From: Wurfbainia villosa
Taxonomy: Eukaryota > Streptophyta > Magnoliopsida > Zingiberales > Zingiberaceae
Length of the DNA: 64,000 bases
Direction of reading: 5' to 3'
Assembly (NCBI GenBank): GCA_025175895.1
Contig: CM046001.1
Location: 48,483,719-48,547,718 of the forward strand
Each line of letters opens with the position of its first letter. Positions within the stretch are counted from its first letter, which is position 1. The notes beneath the pieces are model-generated. The model was not told where the DNA came from. It saw nothing but the letters and a program-made list of their open reading frames with translations, and ran no database searches. The translations under genes and the position numbers were made by a program. Shown one piece after another: positions 44,014 to 55,199 of the stretch.

Positions 44014-45235
44014 TCCCACTTGGCCTAATGCCAATTGCTATGGTATCCAATACCATAAGCTCTAACATGACCCTCAAACTTACTTGGAGGTAATGCCTTA
44101 GTCAAAGGATCCACTAAGTTCCTTTCAGTGGGGATTTTCTCAATTTGTATTTCCTTCCTACTGATGATCTCTCTGATCAGATGATAGCGGCGAAGCACAT
44201 GTTTGGATCGTTGATGAGACCTTGGCTCTTTTGCCTATGCAATTGCTCCATTGTTATCGCAGTAAACCAGTATTGCTTCAACAATGGCTGGAACCACACC
44301 ATGTTCATAAATGAACTTCTTGATCCAAATCGCTTCCTTTGCTGCTTCCGAAGCTGCAATGTATTCTGCGTTAGTAGTAGAATCCGCTACAGTGTCTTGT
44401 TTGGAACTTTTCCAACTCACTGCGCCCCCATTCAAGGTGAACACGTATCCAGACTGAGACCTTGAATCATCCTTGTCTGTCTGAAAGCTGGCATCTGTAT
44501 ACCCGCGTATCACCATGTCCCCTTCTCCATATATTAGGAACACATCCTTAGTTCTTCTTAAGTACTTAAGAATTGTCTTAACAGCCACCCAATGATCCAT
44601 TCCTGGATCAGACTGATATCTACTCATGACACTCAGAGCATACGATATATCGGGCCTTGTACATAACATAGCATACATGATAGATCCTATTGCGGATGCA
44701 TAGGGAATCTTACTCATGCAAATCCTCTCGTCTTCTGTGCGCGGACACATAGACTTCGAAAGGTGTATCCCATGCCTGATGGGTAGGAAACCTTTCTTGG
44801 ATTCCGACATGCTAAACCTCTTTAGCACTCGATCTATATATGTAGACTGCGAAAGACCAAGCAACTGTTTCGATCTATCTCTATAGATCTTAATCCCGAG
44901 GATGTAGGTTGCTTCTCCCAGGTCTTTCATGGAGAATGTCTTGGATAACCAAATCTTAACTGACTGTAAGACTGAAACATCATCTCCTATAAGTAATATA
45001 TCATCGACATACAAAACTAGGAACACGACTGCACTCCCACTAACCTTCTTGTACACACAAGGTTCGTCTGGATTTTGTGAGAAATCAAACTTTTTGATTG
45101 TCTCATCAAAATGGATATTCTAGATCCTGGATGCTTACTTCAATCCATATATGGACCGTCGCAATTTTCATACCTTGGTTTTATCAACCGATGTGAAACC
45201 CTCAGGTTGTATCATATACACGTCCTCGAGTAGGT
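44014..45235 (-). pseudogene. pol: Element E pol: RT C-terminal half and RNase H
   Basis: Resumes after the D insertion with the PPT (CCAAGTGGGAGT) and pol stop (TAG 44027-44025). Reading leftward from 45235: the QPEGFTSV and GLK-ASR blocks with stops, then an open stretch 45056-44235 with LYVDDILLIGDD, YILGIKIYRDRSKQLLGLS, YASAIGSIMYAMLCTRPDIS and RNase H (GYTDASFQTDKDDSRSQSGY, TNAEYIAASEAAKEAIW, YCDNNGAIA). A CAG-to-TAG change ends it at 44235; the frame goes on to 44025. RNase H is complete here, unlike in C. Confidence 0.92.
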
Positions 45236-45692
45236 TGTTGGATCGAGAAGCGTCGCTAGAGGGGGAGGTGAATAGCGATCGTAAATCTTTCGTCGAATTC
45301 ATTCGTTGAGACACAAGTAAATAAGTAAGCACAGTGGAAAATAAAATGACACGTTTATTTTACTTGGTTCACAACCCAGCGGTTGCTACTCCAAGGCCCT
45401 ATCGATCCTAGATCGCGTACGGAGGGCAAAACACTATAACGTCTCCTCCTCGTTGGAGGTAGGAGACAACGATCACAAAATCCGGGAATACGAGGATGAG
45501 GCAACCAACCTACCTCACCTCGTTACGAATAAAAACAATGAATACAATATTAAAATAAATTACTAGATGTTGCTGCTGACGAAGAAGATCTGAGGTTGTC
45601 ATCGCGTCGGCATTATGATGGTGTTGGAGCGTTGGCATTGTAGGAGCACTTGATGAATAAACTTGATGTGTTTGGAGTGAATCCTCCCCTCC

Positions 45693-45700
45693 TTTTATAG
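45693..45700 (-). promoter_or_regulatory. TATA box, solo LTR J
   Basis: CTATAAAA followed by GGAGGGG on the minus strand. Confidence 0.5.
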
Positions 45701-45824
45701 ATTTTGGCCTCTGAATTTGTCTCCTCTTTTTTCGGAATGGATCTTGAAGTTGTCCAAATTTTATCGCGAAGTGGCCGCGTCAAATGTTATCCATTTTGAC
45801 CTAGTGCAAAAGCTGAATCATCGC

Positions 45825-45858
45825 CATCAGTCGACTGATGCCTCCCATCAGTCGACTG
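45825..45858. promoter_or_regulatory. Palindromes upstream of J TATA box
   Basis: CATCAGTCGACTGATG (45825-45840, perfect) and CATCAGTCGACTG (45846-45858), about 125-165 bp upstream of TATA in LTR sense. Confidence 0.5.
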
Positions 45859-46236
45859 CCAGCTTGGCCACTTCCCTGCAATAAGAGGTTAGCTCGGAAA
45901 ATGATAAATACGACAGTTTCTAACCGTCCGATCTAGACCTAGACCTTCCATAGGAAGTCTTAGTCGAATCGCCGCCTATGATCGTCCATGTAAAGAGGAC
46001 ACGGTCTTACAATCTCTCACTCACACGAGCTTACTTCGATAGTAGCTCTCGCTTCCGGCCTTCCACTCGATTCCTTCGGCTCCCTCCGAAGTCACTCGAG
46101 TGTCGCTAGCCTTCAGCTCCAGTTTTAATACTTTTCTGCACACTCGATAGCTCGTGAGATAACGATGTAAACTTAACTTTGTGTCTTTGCCATAATCAAA
46201 ACACCGGTTCGATTATCTAGTGCCCCTGCACCAACA

Positions 46237-47688
46237 TAGGTTTCCATTAAGGAAAGCTATTTTCACATCCATCTGCCATATCTCATAATCATAATGAGCT
46301 GCTATGGCCAGGAGCATCCGAATGGATTTAAGCATAGTTACAGGCGAATAGGTTTCGTCATAATCAACACTTTGCTTTTGACGATATCCTTTCACCACTA
46401 ATCTAGCCTTATAGGTAATCACATTACCATCCATGTCGGTTTTCTTCTTGAAAACCCACTTGCACCCTATAGGCTTGATGCCTTCAGGTGGGTCAACCAA
46501 GTTCCAAACTTGGTTTTCATACATGGAATCCATTTCCGATTTCATGGCATCAAGCCACTTATCCCTTTTTGAACTTGTCAGAACTTCTTCATAACTGGTA
46601 GGCTCCTCATCATCAATGAGTAATACGTCATTCGATTCACTTACGAGAAATCCATATCTCTCAGGAATGTTGCATGTTCTACCAGATCTACGAAGATGTG
46701 GTGTTTCAATAGGTCCAGCCGATTGCTCATCACTATGAGTTATCGGCTATTTTGCTTCACCAGGTATCTCATCAATGTCTATTTGAGTCTCTCGAGCCTC
46801 CTCAAGCTCGACAACACTCCCACTATTTTCTTACAAGAGAAACTCTTTCTCTAGAAACACAGCATGCCATGAAATAAACACCTTTTGTTCCACAGGATGA
46901 TAGAATTGGTAACCCCTTGTTTCCTTAGGGTATCCAATAAATAGACATTTATCAGACTTAGCATCCAATTTGTCTGATACAATCCTCTTCACATAAGCAG
47001 GACAACCCTATATCTTCAAGTAAGATACATGAGGTTTCTTACTATTCCATATCTCATATGGAGTAGTGGAGACTACCTTGGTTGGCATTCTGTTTAACAA
47101 GTAAACAGCTGTCTGAAGTGCATAGCCCCAAAAGGACTTGGAAAGATTTGCATGATTCATCATTGACCTGACCATGTCCAACAAGGTCCGGTTATGCCTC
47201 TCAGATACACCATTATGCTGTGGTGTATATGGCGGAGTCCATTGAGACAATATACCATTGTCTCTTAGATAATCTAGAAACTCTTGACTTAAGTATTGAC
47301 CACCTCGATCTGATCGAAGTATTTTAATACTCTTGTCATGTTGTTTCTCTACTTCATTTTTGAACTTTTTAAACCTTTCAAAGGCTTCAGACTTGTGTTT
47401 CATCAAGAACACATACCAAAACCGTGAGTGATCATCGGTGAAGGTAATGAAGTAGCTATAGCCTCCTAAAGCTTGAGTTGACATAGGTCCACATACATCA
47501 GTATGTATTAGACCTAGCAACTCTCCCACTCGTTCACCTTTTCCTGTAAAAGGTAACTTAGTCATCTTGCCTTTCAAGCATGATTTGCATGTATCATATG
47601 AATCCAATTCAAACGATTCCAGAATTCCACATCGGTGTAATTCGGACATGTGTTTCTTGCTTATATGGCCAAGACGACAATGCCACAC
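46237..47688 (-). pseudogene. pol: Element E pol: integrase and RT N-terminal half
   Basis: 47688-47008 gives the GAG-pre-integrase finger (MWHCRLGHISKKHM...CKSCLKGK) and integrase core with HTDVCGPM, FTDDHSRFWYVF and NGVSERHNRT, so the D-D-E residues are kept. A Trp-to-stop change follows KPHVSYLKI. The C-terminal part runs to about 46600 with further stops. RT begins at 46545 (SEMDSMYENQVWNLVDPPEG, GCKWVFKKKTDMDG) and breaks off at solo LTR J after MDVKIAFLNGNL. Confidence 0.9.
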
Positions 47689-47700
47689 GTAGGAGTCTAT

Positions 47701-48098
47701 TTAATTATCTTTTTGAGCACGCTTGTTGCTCACTTCGATATTGAAAATGTCACTGGATACGTCCAGCATATAAATGCCATTGCTCAATGTTCCAGTTCCA
47801 TAAAGTACATCATTCAAAGTTATATAACAACAATTGTTACTAAACGTCAAATGGTAATCATTTCTATTTAAACAGGAAATAAAAACAATGTTCTTTATTA
47901 GAGAGGAACACAATAGCAATTGTCCAGTTCCAAGACTAGTCCTCTAGGGAGCTTCACCAAATAAGTTCCGATGGCGACCGCAGCAACCTTTGCTCCATTG
48001 CCAACTCGCAAATTTGACTCCCCTCTGACGAGCCTTCTTCTATTCCTTAGCCCCTGTATGTCATTATATATATGTGAGCCACACCCAGTATCCAATAG
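47701..48098 (-). pseudogene. pol: Element E protease
   Basis: DTGCGSHIYNDIQGLRNRRR and LRVGNGAKVAAVAIGTY with the Asp-Thr-Gly triplet present. A stop replaces the usual Trp just before it (near 48103), and a shift separates it from the KNIVFISCLNRND flap region (47919-47701). Confidence 0.85.
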
Positions 48099-48953
48099 TC
48101 AAGTGTCTAAGGAAATAGAATGACAATCAATAACGAAGATACCTGAAGAGGATGGGGCATCGGATGCCTTCTTCTTCTTCATGGACTCAAGATAAATCTT
48201 GCAGTTTCTTCGCCAGTGGCCTTCCTTGCCACAATGATGGCAAGTGCCCTTTTGTGCTGGTTCTGCCTTCTTAGCCTTCTTGTTCTTCCCTTTCTTCTGT
48301 TCCTTTGCCTTCCTCTTAGAACCTTTCTTTGAGGAATCAACTAACAGAACCACCTTCTCCTCATGCTTCACAGAAGGCTCCACAATCTTCAGCATATTGA
48401 GGAGCTCAGGAATAGTGGACTCTAATTTGTTCATCCGATAGTTCATCATAAATTGTGAGAAACTCTTGGGCAAACAATGCAGAATTAAGTCAATACTTAA
48501 TTCATGATCCATCACAAACCCGAGGGTGGCTAGCCGCTCGATGTACCCATTCATCTTTAGCACAAACTGTACTACAGACGAACCTTCTTGCATCTTCGTG
48601 GTGAAGGGGAGCCTAGAGACTTCGAACCTTTCGGATCTCGCTTGCTCATCAAACAACTCATGAAGATGGAAGACCATAGTATTAGCATCCATATGCTCAT
48701 GCTACTTTTGCAGCTCAGGTACCATCGCAGCTAGCATGATGCAACTCGCGATTCGAATCGCCACCATGTTTACGATAGACCAACATTTGATGCAGGTTGC
48801 ATCGTCCTAGGGCCAGTTGGGAAGAGGCTCTTTAAGGACATATGCTAGCTTTTCCCCCTTGAGAACAATTCTCAAGTTTCTAAGCCAGTCCAGGAAGTTA
48901 GGCCCAATCAATTTGTTTGAATCTAAAATAGTGTGCAAATTCAAAGACGTCAT
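48099..48953 (-). pseudogene. gag: Element E gag
   Basis: The likely start is ATG at 48953 (MTSLNLHTILDSNKLIGP). After damage near 48700-48800, 48692-48099 is open: MDANTMVFHLHELFDEQAR, MNGYIERLATLGFVMDHEL and the Lys-rich tail, then an intact zinc knuckle CHHCGKEGHWRRNC. It contains the roughly 55-codon stretch that element C lacks. Confidence 0.88.
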
Positions 48954-49133
48954 GATCAATCGATTAATCTAGAAATACAAAATGAGCATATATGAGAAAA
49001 TGATTTTAAAATGCATCAATATATATTCATAAATCCCATTCATTTTTTTGAATTTCAAAAACCCCAAAATCACTTCGAGAGATCATAGGTCCATCTCCGA
49101 ATGGGCTGATATCCATCATAGATACGAACAACC

Positions 49134-49545
49134 TTGGAGAGAGTCCAACAAGTCATTCATAACTATGATGGTAGGTATCAAATATATCGATTGTGTATCA
49201 CATATATGCAACTATCAAAATGTGCTATCAACTAATTGAATGTTCACACATACATCGGGTTGTTAACACATTAACAAGTATGCATCATATGCATAGCACC
49301 CAACTTCACCTCCCTTCACATCGACCTTGGAGAGAGTCCAACAAGCTGATACTCCAGGATAAAGCCAACCCATTAATCAAGAAATAGTTTTAATATGGTT
49401 AGAGTGCATTCAACCAATTAGCTCGTCTTGGAGAGAGTCCAACAACCAAAGCTAACGATTGACCTCTGACTCTTACCGTATTAGTATTAAACTATTCCAT
49501 GGTTTGAACATGTTCGGGTTCGAGCCGGGCTTGGAGAGAGTCCAA
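49134..49545 (-). repeat. Four-copy hairpin array in E leader
   Basis: TTGGAGAGAGTCCAA at 49134-49148, 49327-49341, 49428-49442 and 49531-49545. All four copies are unmutated although sequence between them differs from C. Spacing 193, 101 and 103, the same as in C. Confidence 0.9.
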
Positions 49546-49789
49546 CAACCTAAACAAGAAATGGAACTCTGGTTCTAACCATATTAATGGAAGGTGTAGG
49601 ATTTAATATTGAGTAAGGATTTTTATGTCTCATCCTCTTTGCATGCAAATAACTATTATCTACATGGCATGACATACATGGCATACATCTACATGTCACG
49701 ACACGCATGACATAATGATATGCATCTAATGCAATTACATGACATACAATTATGTCATGTACAAAATTTCCTTATATGTCATAACTATT

Positions 49790-50060
49790 TATGGAAATAA
49801 AATATGTTTAATATTTGATTCTCCAAATTAAATCATGATTAAATTAGGAAACAAATTTCTAAATCTTATCATATATTTTATTTGTGGAAAGAGTTGATTA
49901 AGGAAAGTCAATTTAGGAAACCAATTTCCTAAATCATCAAAACTACTTATGGAAATAAAAATATTTTTAAGATTTGATTTTCCAAATCAAATCAAGATTA
50001 AATTTGGAAACAAATTTCCAAATCTAATCAAATATTTTATTTATTGAAAATATCAGTTTC
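49790..50060. repeat. AT-rich direct duplication in E leader
   Basis: The E counterpart of 27836-28100: two units sharing GGAAATAAAA, AAATCA(T/A)GATTAAAT and ATATTTTATTT blocks, with the TTTAGGAAA-CCAA-TTTCCTAAA hairpin kept between them. Confidence 0.7.
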
Positions 50061-50230
50061 CATAAATACTTTCAACTTTCCAAAAGTAGAAGCTTTCCAT
50101 AAATACTTCTAGACTTTCCAAAATTAAAAATTTCCATAAATACTTCTAACTTTCCAAAAGTAGAAAATTTCTAGAAATATCAATATGACTATCAAAAAAC
50201 AATTTTACGATTATGTCGAAACACAACCTG

Positions 50231-50243
50231 GGCTATGATACCA
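50231..50243 (-). other. Element E primer binding site, one base changed
   Basis: GGCTATGATACCA; the usual GGCTCTGATACCA has C at the fifth position. Confidence 0.85.
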
Positions 50244-50244
50244 C

Positions 50245-52433
50245 TATTGGGTTTCCGGCACCGCAACGAGTGTGTGTTCGAACATGTTTCGTAAACATAT
50301 GCACAGCGGAAGGAATAAAAATAATAAATCTAATTTATTACAACACACACATCACACGCATGCATAGTACAACATGTATAGACATAACCATAAATTCAAA
50401 TTTTAAAATAAAAGGAAATTTATACTACGTATACCTGACGTATCACGTGTAGCGGGAAAGGCATCAACCGGAGCGATCCTCGCTAGAATCGCTCTATTCG
50501 TATCCACGCCGAGTATCTTCGGGATGACTTCACAAAGTCATGAGCCTCGTCTTTGTATGGGTTACTAGCCTCGTGTTGAAGACGATGTGATCGAGAGAAG
50601 ATCACAATCTGAATAAAAATTCGGATAAAAAACGAGTCCTCAAAAACTCGCTTCTTCGGAGAGGTATTCGTCAACCGTTTGACGAATCCTTCGTCCTCCA
50701 CCTATGAGGATTACCAGAGATCGAAACCCCGGCAAGGCTACCACTGTCGGAGCTCCAAACGTCATCCAAACGACGCTTCAACAAGAAGGAAATAAGCTGT
50801 CCAGAAAACTGGACACCTTTGGTGGAGGAATAGGGGCCGGCCAAATAAGGAAGGTTGAGGCTCACCTTGTCGCTGGACCCAAAGGAGATCACCGGAGCTC
50901 CTCAGCAGCTCGGCACGGCAAGGAGAGGATGGCAGGTGACGTCGGCAAGGGGGCTTAGGCGGTGGGCGGCTCGAGAGGAGGGCGCTACTGGAGAAGTGGG
51001 CGACAACTTTAGGGCTTAACAAAACCCTTAAGCCCTATTTTATAGAGAACAAATTCTCTTAATGGTTATCGGATCATAACCAAAAGCCCGTTAACCCGCT
51101 CCATTAATTTAAGTTAAAATAAACCAAACCATGATGGTTTATTTTAAGTTAAAACTAACCGAACCAACTTTGGTTCATTCGTTTAAAACAAACCAAAACC
51201 CTTTGGTTTATTTTCCTCCATTGGAATAGAACCAAACTAATTTGGTTCGTCCATCATGTCTTCATAAGACACGGCCCATCCACGCTTCCATTGCGACTGA
51301 AACGATTTCATGCTTGCTCCATGTTTGGTCCAACCAAACCTAGTTTCTCTCGGTCTGAGAATCTCTTTCTCACGCTCGTTTTAAATCCTTCAGATTACGC
51401 TCGTTGGTCGTGTGACCAAATAGATTCTCTGTTTATGTTGGCCGTCTATAATTAACCATTAATTATAGAATGATCATGAGTGGCACCTAGTAGTACATCA
51501 TGATCCCCAATTAACCGAAAAGATCAACGGTTGATCCAGAACTATTTCTGAAACCCTTCAGCAGCTCGAATGAAACGTGCCCCATTCCCTTCACTCATCT
51601 TATACCCACTTGGTTCAGGACATGGTCTATAGTGTCAGTCCCCACTAGGCTGACTACGTCACACCTAGCTCAAGTATCATTTCTTCGTCCTACGGATTCT
51701 AGTTACTGCACATGTATCGAAGAGTACCTTACTCTAAACATGTAATGCTTTGGCCAAAGACTTTAGTAACAATCCGACGAGAGGCCATGGGTATACATCT
51801 CCTCGCAAGGAGTGGTGAATATTTTATAGGCTATTTAAACACCTTCGATCACTTCGACTTATACCCAATCATCCCGGGTCCACATCTACTCAGAGATGCT
51901 TGCTTAAGATGTCAAAGCATAAGTCTTCATGATCAAGATGACTTGAATACCGCAAGTCAAAGGAACATCGCACTTAAGCTAGAGTAAGAACTTCATTGAC
52001 ATATCTATATATTCAAAGAACCATATGAAGTCTTACGACTAGTCACTCCAATGAACTAGTTATCATAACTAGCATCCACGATTAACTCCGGACATCACAA
52101 TGTCTCCAGCCAGTGAGAATCAGTTGTTTGGATTCACCAAGGAGTATACCTCGTGCTAGTCTCGACAGAATCAATGGTGTCCAAATCCATCAATTCATCA
52201 ACTAGGGATAATTCTGATACATCACAATTACACATGTAGAGATACTCACTAGTTGTGATCCAATCACAAATTCTTTCATGTTGTGAATCGTATCGTGGAC
52301 ATTCAGTAAATTAGTTTAAGATCCAATCAAATACATGAAAATATGTATACTCAAATAGTGAATCTTCATTTATCATATAAATGGTTCAAACATAAGGCGA
52401 TTGCCTTAGGACATCTCTCATATATTGCTAACA
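50245..52433 (-). repeat. Element E 5' LTR
   Basis: 2189 bp, TATTGGGTTTCC (TG to TA) to ATTGCTAACA. TATA 51038-51045. Followed by the GACAT target duplicate. Confidence 0.93.
51038..51045 (-). promoter_or_regulatory. TATA box, E 5' LTR
   Basis: CTATAAAA on the minus strand. Confidence 0.55.
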
Positions 52434-54170
52434 GACATGCCTTCTTCTTATAATGCTATCCTAGGCAGACTAGTCCTAAGTAGTCTGCAAGTAGTAGCTT
52501 CTGCTTATCATCAAAAAATTAAGTTCCCTATTGGAAGTGAAGTAGGAGAAGTTAAGGGTGATCAACAGAATTCATGGAGGTGTTATGTGGAAGCTATTCG
52601 GACAAGGCAAAAAGGAAAATTTGTTTACAAACCTTTATATAAATCTAAGTATTGAGATGTAATGTGTATCGTTCAGAAGGGGGCAGTGGAAGAGATAGGA
52701 GAGCCCGATAAAAAGGAAATTGTGTTAGATGATAAGTGTGTTGAACATACTACATTTATAGCCCGGGATCTTCCTTTGCAACTTAAAGTAGATTTAATAC
52801 AATTCCTTATCAACAATGTTGATATTTTTGCATGGTCTGCACAGGACTAATCAAGAATTGAGCCAACTGTCATGGAGCATAAATTGTATATCTTACCCAC
52901 TGTAGCTCTTGTGAAACAAAAGGGTTGACACTTTGGAGTTGGGAAGGATGCTATTATTAAAGAAGAAGTTTATAAATTGTTGAAAGCGAGACATATCAGA
53001 GAAATATAGTATCCAACTTGGTTATCTAATGTGGTGTTGGTACCTAAGCCATTGGGAAAATGGAGAATGTGTGTGGACTTCAGAGATCTTAACAAAGCTT
53101 GTCCTAAGGATTGCTATCCTTTTCCTTGAATTGATCAGTTTGTAGATTCCACTGTTGGGCATCAGTTTATATAAATGATGGACGCTTACCAGGGGTATCA
53201 TCAGATACCGTTGCCTTTAGAATATCAGAATAAAGTCAATTTTATTACTGCAGAGGGGACTTTTTATTATGTGGTTATGCCTTATGGATTGAAAAATGTC
53301 GGGGCTACTTATCAGAGGTTAATGGATAAAATTTTTGAAAAATAGTTGGGGAGGAATGTGGATGTATATGTAGATGATATTTTGGTTAAAACTTTACATC
53401 CTGAACAGTTAATATCTAACTTGGAGGAAACTTTCGGCACTTTGCGTACATATAAGATGAAATTAAATCTAGAGAAGTGGATATTTGGAGTTACTCAGGG
53501 TCGTTTCTTGGGATATGTGGTTACCAAACATGGTATAAAAGATAATCCTATTAAGATCGAGGCTATTCAACATATGCAACCTCCAAAAAATTTGAAGGAA
53601 GTACAGAGGTTGTTGGGAAGGATTACTGATTTATCTAGATTCATATCCCGAACAGCAGATAGAAGTCTTCCTTTCTTCAAGATATTAAAGAGAGTTACAT
53701 GGTTCTAGTGGGATGAACACTATGATAAAGCTTTTCAATCTCTAAAAGAATACTTGGTGGAGCCACCTTTTTTAGCTAAACCTCAGCCTGGAGAAATGTT
53801 ATGGGTATATCTAGCTCTTTCTGAGGTTGTCATAAGATCGGTATTTGTTAGAGAAGACAAGGGTCAACAACATCTAATCCAATATATCAGTTATCTGTTA
53901 AAGGAACATTAAATTCGCTATACTAATCTAGAAAAGTTAACTTGGGGTATGATTTTAACTGCACGGAGACTACGACCCTATTTTCTATCGCATCCCTTGG
54001 TAGTACTGACTGATAATCCTCTGGGTAGAATACTTACTCATCCAGAATCTACATGAAAGCTTATTAAATGGGCTACTAAACTTAGTGAATATGGCATCAC
54101 TTATCAGCCTCGTATCTCTATTAAAGCGCAAGCCTTAGCTGATTTCTTAGTGGAGACTGTGCACAAGGAA
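52434..54170 (+). pseudogene. pol: Tat gypsy pol: protease end, reverse transcriptase, RNase H
   Basis: Continues the protease frame after element E (SSYNAILGRLVLSSLQVVAS, 52440 on). RT follows: RHIREI, WLSNVVLVPKPLGKWRMCVD, FRDLNKACPKDCYPFP, MDAYQGYHQI, MPYGLKNVGATYQR, and the catalytic VYVDDILVKT at about 53363-53395. Then come FLGYVVTKHGI and the connection domain. The ordinary RNase H is at about 53709-54170 (LVVLTDNPLG, KLSEYGITYQPR, ALADFLVE). In-frame stops (near 52848, 53008, 53128, 53173, 53343, 53706, 53910, 54053) kill it, but few or no frameshifts are seen. Confidence 0.9.
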
Positions 54171-54626
54171 GAGTATGAGCCTTGGACTATATATGCAGAT
54201 GGGTCTTCTAAGAAAGAGGGTTGTGGAGTAGGGGTAATTTTGGTTTTACCACATGGAGAAGAGGTTAAGTTGGCATTTAGGTTGCATTTTAGAACTTCTA
54301 AAAATGAGGTTGAATATGAGGCTTTACTTATAGTTTTGCAGGCTGCTAAAAATGTAGGAGCCAAGCGGGTGATTGTGTATATGGATTCTCAATTAGTGGT
54401 GCAACATATTGGGGGTGGGTTCGAAGTTAAAGATAATAAGTGTCAAAGTTATTGTGAAATAATAGAAAAGGCTAAAGAAAATTTTTCAGAGGTGTTAATA
54501 AAGAAAATAACTATGGCAGAAAATCAGAAGGCTGATGAATTGGCTCAATTGGCTTGCTCATTGGGGAATTGGAACACTCGTGAACTAATTGCACAGGTTG
54601 AGTTTTTACCCCAGAATGAAAAATAA
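54150..54626 (+). pseudogene. pol: Tat gypsy second RNase H (archaeal type)
   Basis: An open 158-codon stretch: PWTIYADGSSKKEGCGVGV, NEVEYEALLIVLQAAKNVG, VIVYMDSQLVVQHIGGGFE and NQKADELAQLACSL. The D-E-D catalytic pattern (ADGSS, EYEAL, MDSQL) and final ADELA block are those of the archaeal-type RNase H that Tat elements carry in addition to the ordinary one. It is the best preserved gypsy domain. Confidence 0.9.
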
Positions 54627-54824
54627 GGAGAAGTAATAGAAAATGATTGGAGAAAGGAGTTGGTTTCATTCTTCATGGACAAGAGGGTGCCAAAAGACTC
54701 TTTAAAGGCTAGGCAATTTCGGCAGCGAGTTGCTCATTTTTCTATGCTAAAAGGAGTTTTGTATAAAAGAACTTGTGTTGGCCCTCTGTTGCAGTGTTTG
54801 GGAGAGGCGAAGGCAAGTTATGTT
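54627..54824 (+). pseudogene. pol: Tat gypsy integrase start, truncated
   Basis: After a TAA at 54624, sequence encodes DWRKELVSFFMDKRVP, the ARQFRQRVAHFSMLKGVLYK block and GPLLQCLGEAKASYV, the stretch before the integrase zinc finger. It stops abruptly at 54824 where Sirevirus-type LTR sequence begins. The rest of integrase and the 3' LTR are not in the window. Confidence 0.85.
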
Positions 54825-55199
54825 TGTTAGGGAAATCAACACATGTGGTGAGGTTTTGATGTGTGTGGCAAAGGGTTTAAGTTAAGATTGTTATGGATTT
54901 GATATGAGCATTGAAGTCATGCAGGACTTAGTAATTCGCAAATGGACGATAGCATTGGAAAGATTCACCATCTCATGACTCAGTCCTTGAGTCGGTGAAA
55001 GATGTATTGCGAAAGTTGTGTGCTGGGTGCATCCGAGGGACCGCCGGACGAGGAGCATTGGAGTGAAGCCGAAGGAAGTAGACTTCAGGGCGACCCGCGA
55101 AGGATGGTGCTACAAAGCCATGCTCTTGGCGCATCCGAGGGATGTGGCCGGACGAAGAGAACTTCAAAGGCGAGGGACTCCAAGACAAGATGAGAGTGA
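54825..55199 (+). repeat. Sirevirus-type LTR fragment 1
   Basis: Begins TGTTAGGGAAATC at the break in gypsy integrase. It contains a CCTTGAGTCGGTGAAAGATG...GCATCCGAGGGACC segment that recurs at 55465-55650. Wording such as GACTTAG/GAGTC-rich text fits Sirevirus U3. No matching right end or TSD is visible. Confidence 0.45.

Larger units (their letters stand above)
45236..46236 (-). mobile_element. Solo LTR J (element A family) in E reverse transcriptase
   Basis: 1001 bp, TGTTGGATCG to GCACCAACA, with perfect TSD TAGGT (45231-45235 and 46237-46241). Aligns with the A 5' LTR. TATA motif 45693-45700 and palindromes at 45825-45858. It splits the RT gene of E between the FLNGNL and EDVYM-type blocks. 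Confidence 0.95.
48954..50230 (-). other. Element E leader
   Basis: Untranslated, about 1.28 kb, collinear with the C leader: hairpin array (49134-49545), CATG-rich stretch (49665-49770) and AT-rich duplication (about 49790-50060). Confidence 0.8.
32940..52433 (-). mobile_element. Element E: Angela/TAR-like Copia retrotransposon in gypsy pol
   Basis: Same family as C. LTRs are 32940-35155 and 50245-52433, with perfect 5-bp duplication GACAT at 32935-32939 and 52434-52438. Its interior is split by element D (35159-44008) and solo LTR J (45236-46236). Without those insertions it would be about 9.6 kb. Gag has an intact zinc knuckle and the gag and RNase H deletions of C are absent, so E is the fuller copy. 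Confidence 0.95.
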
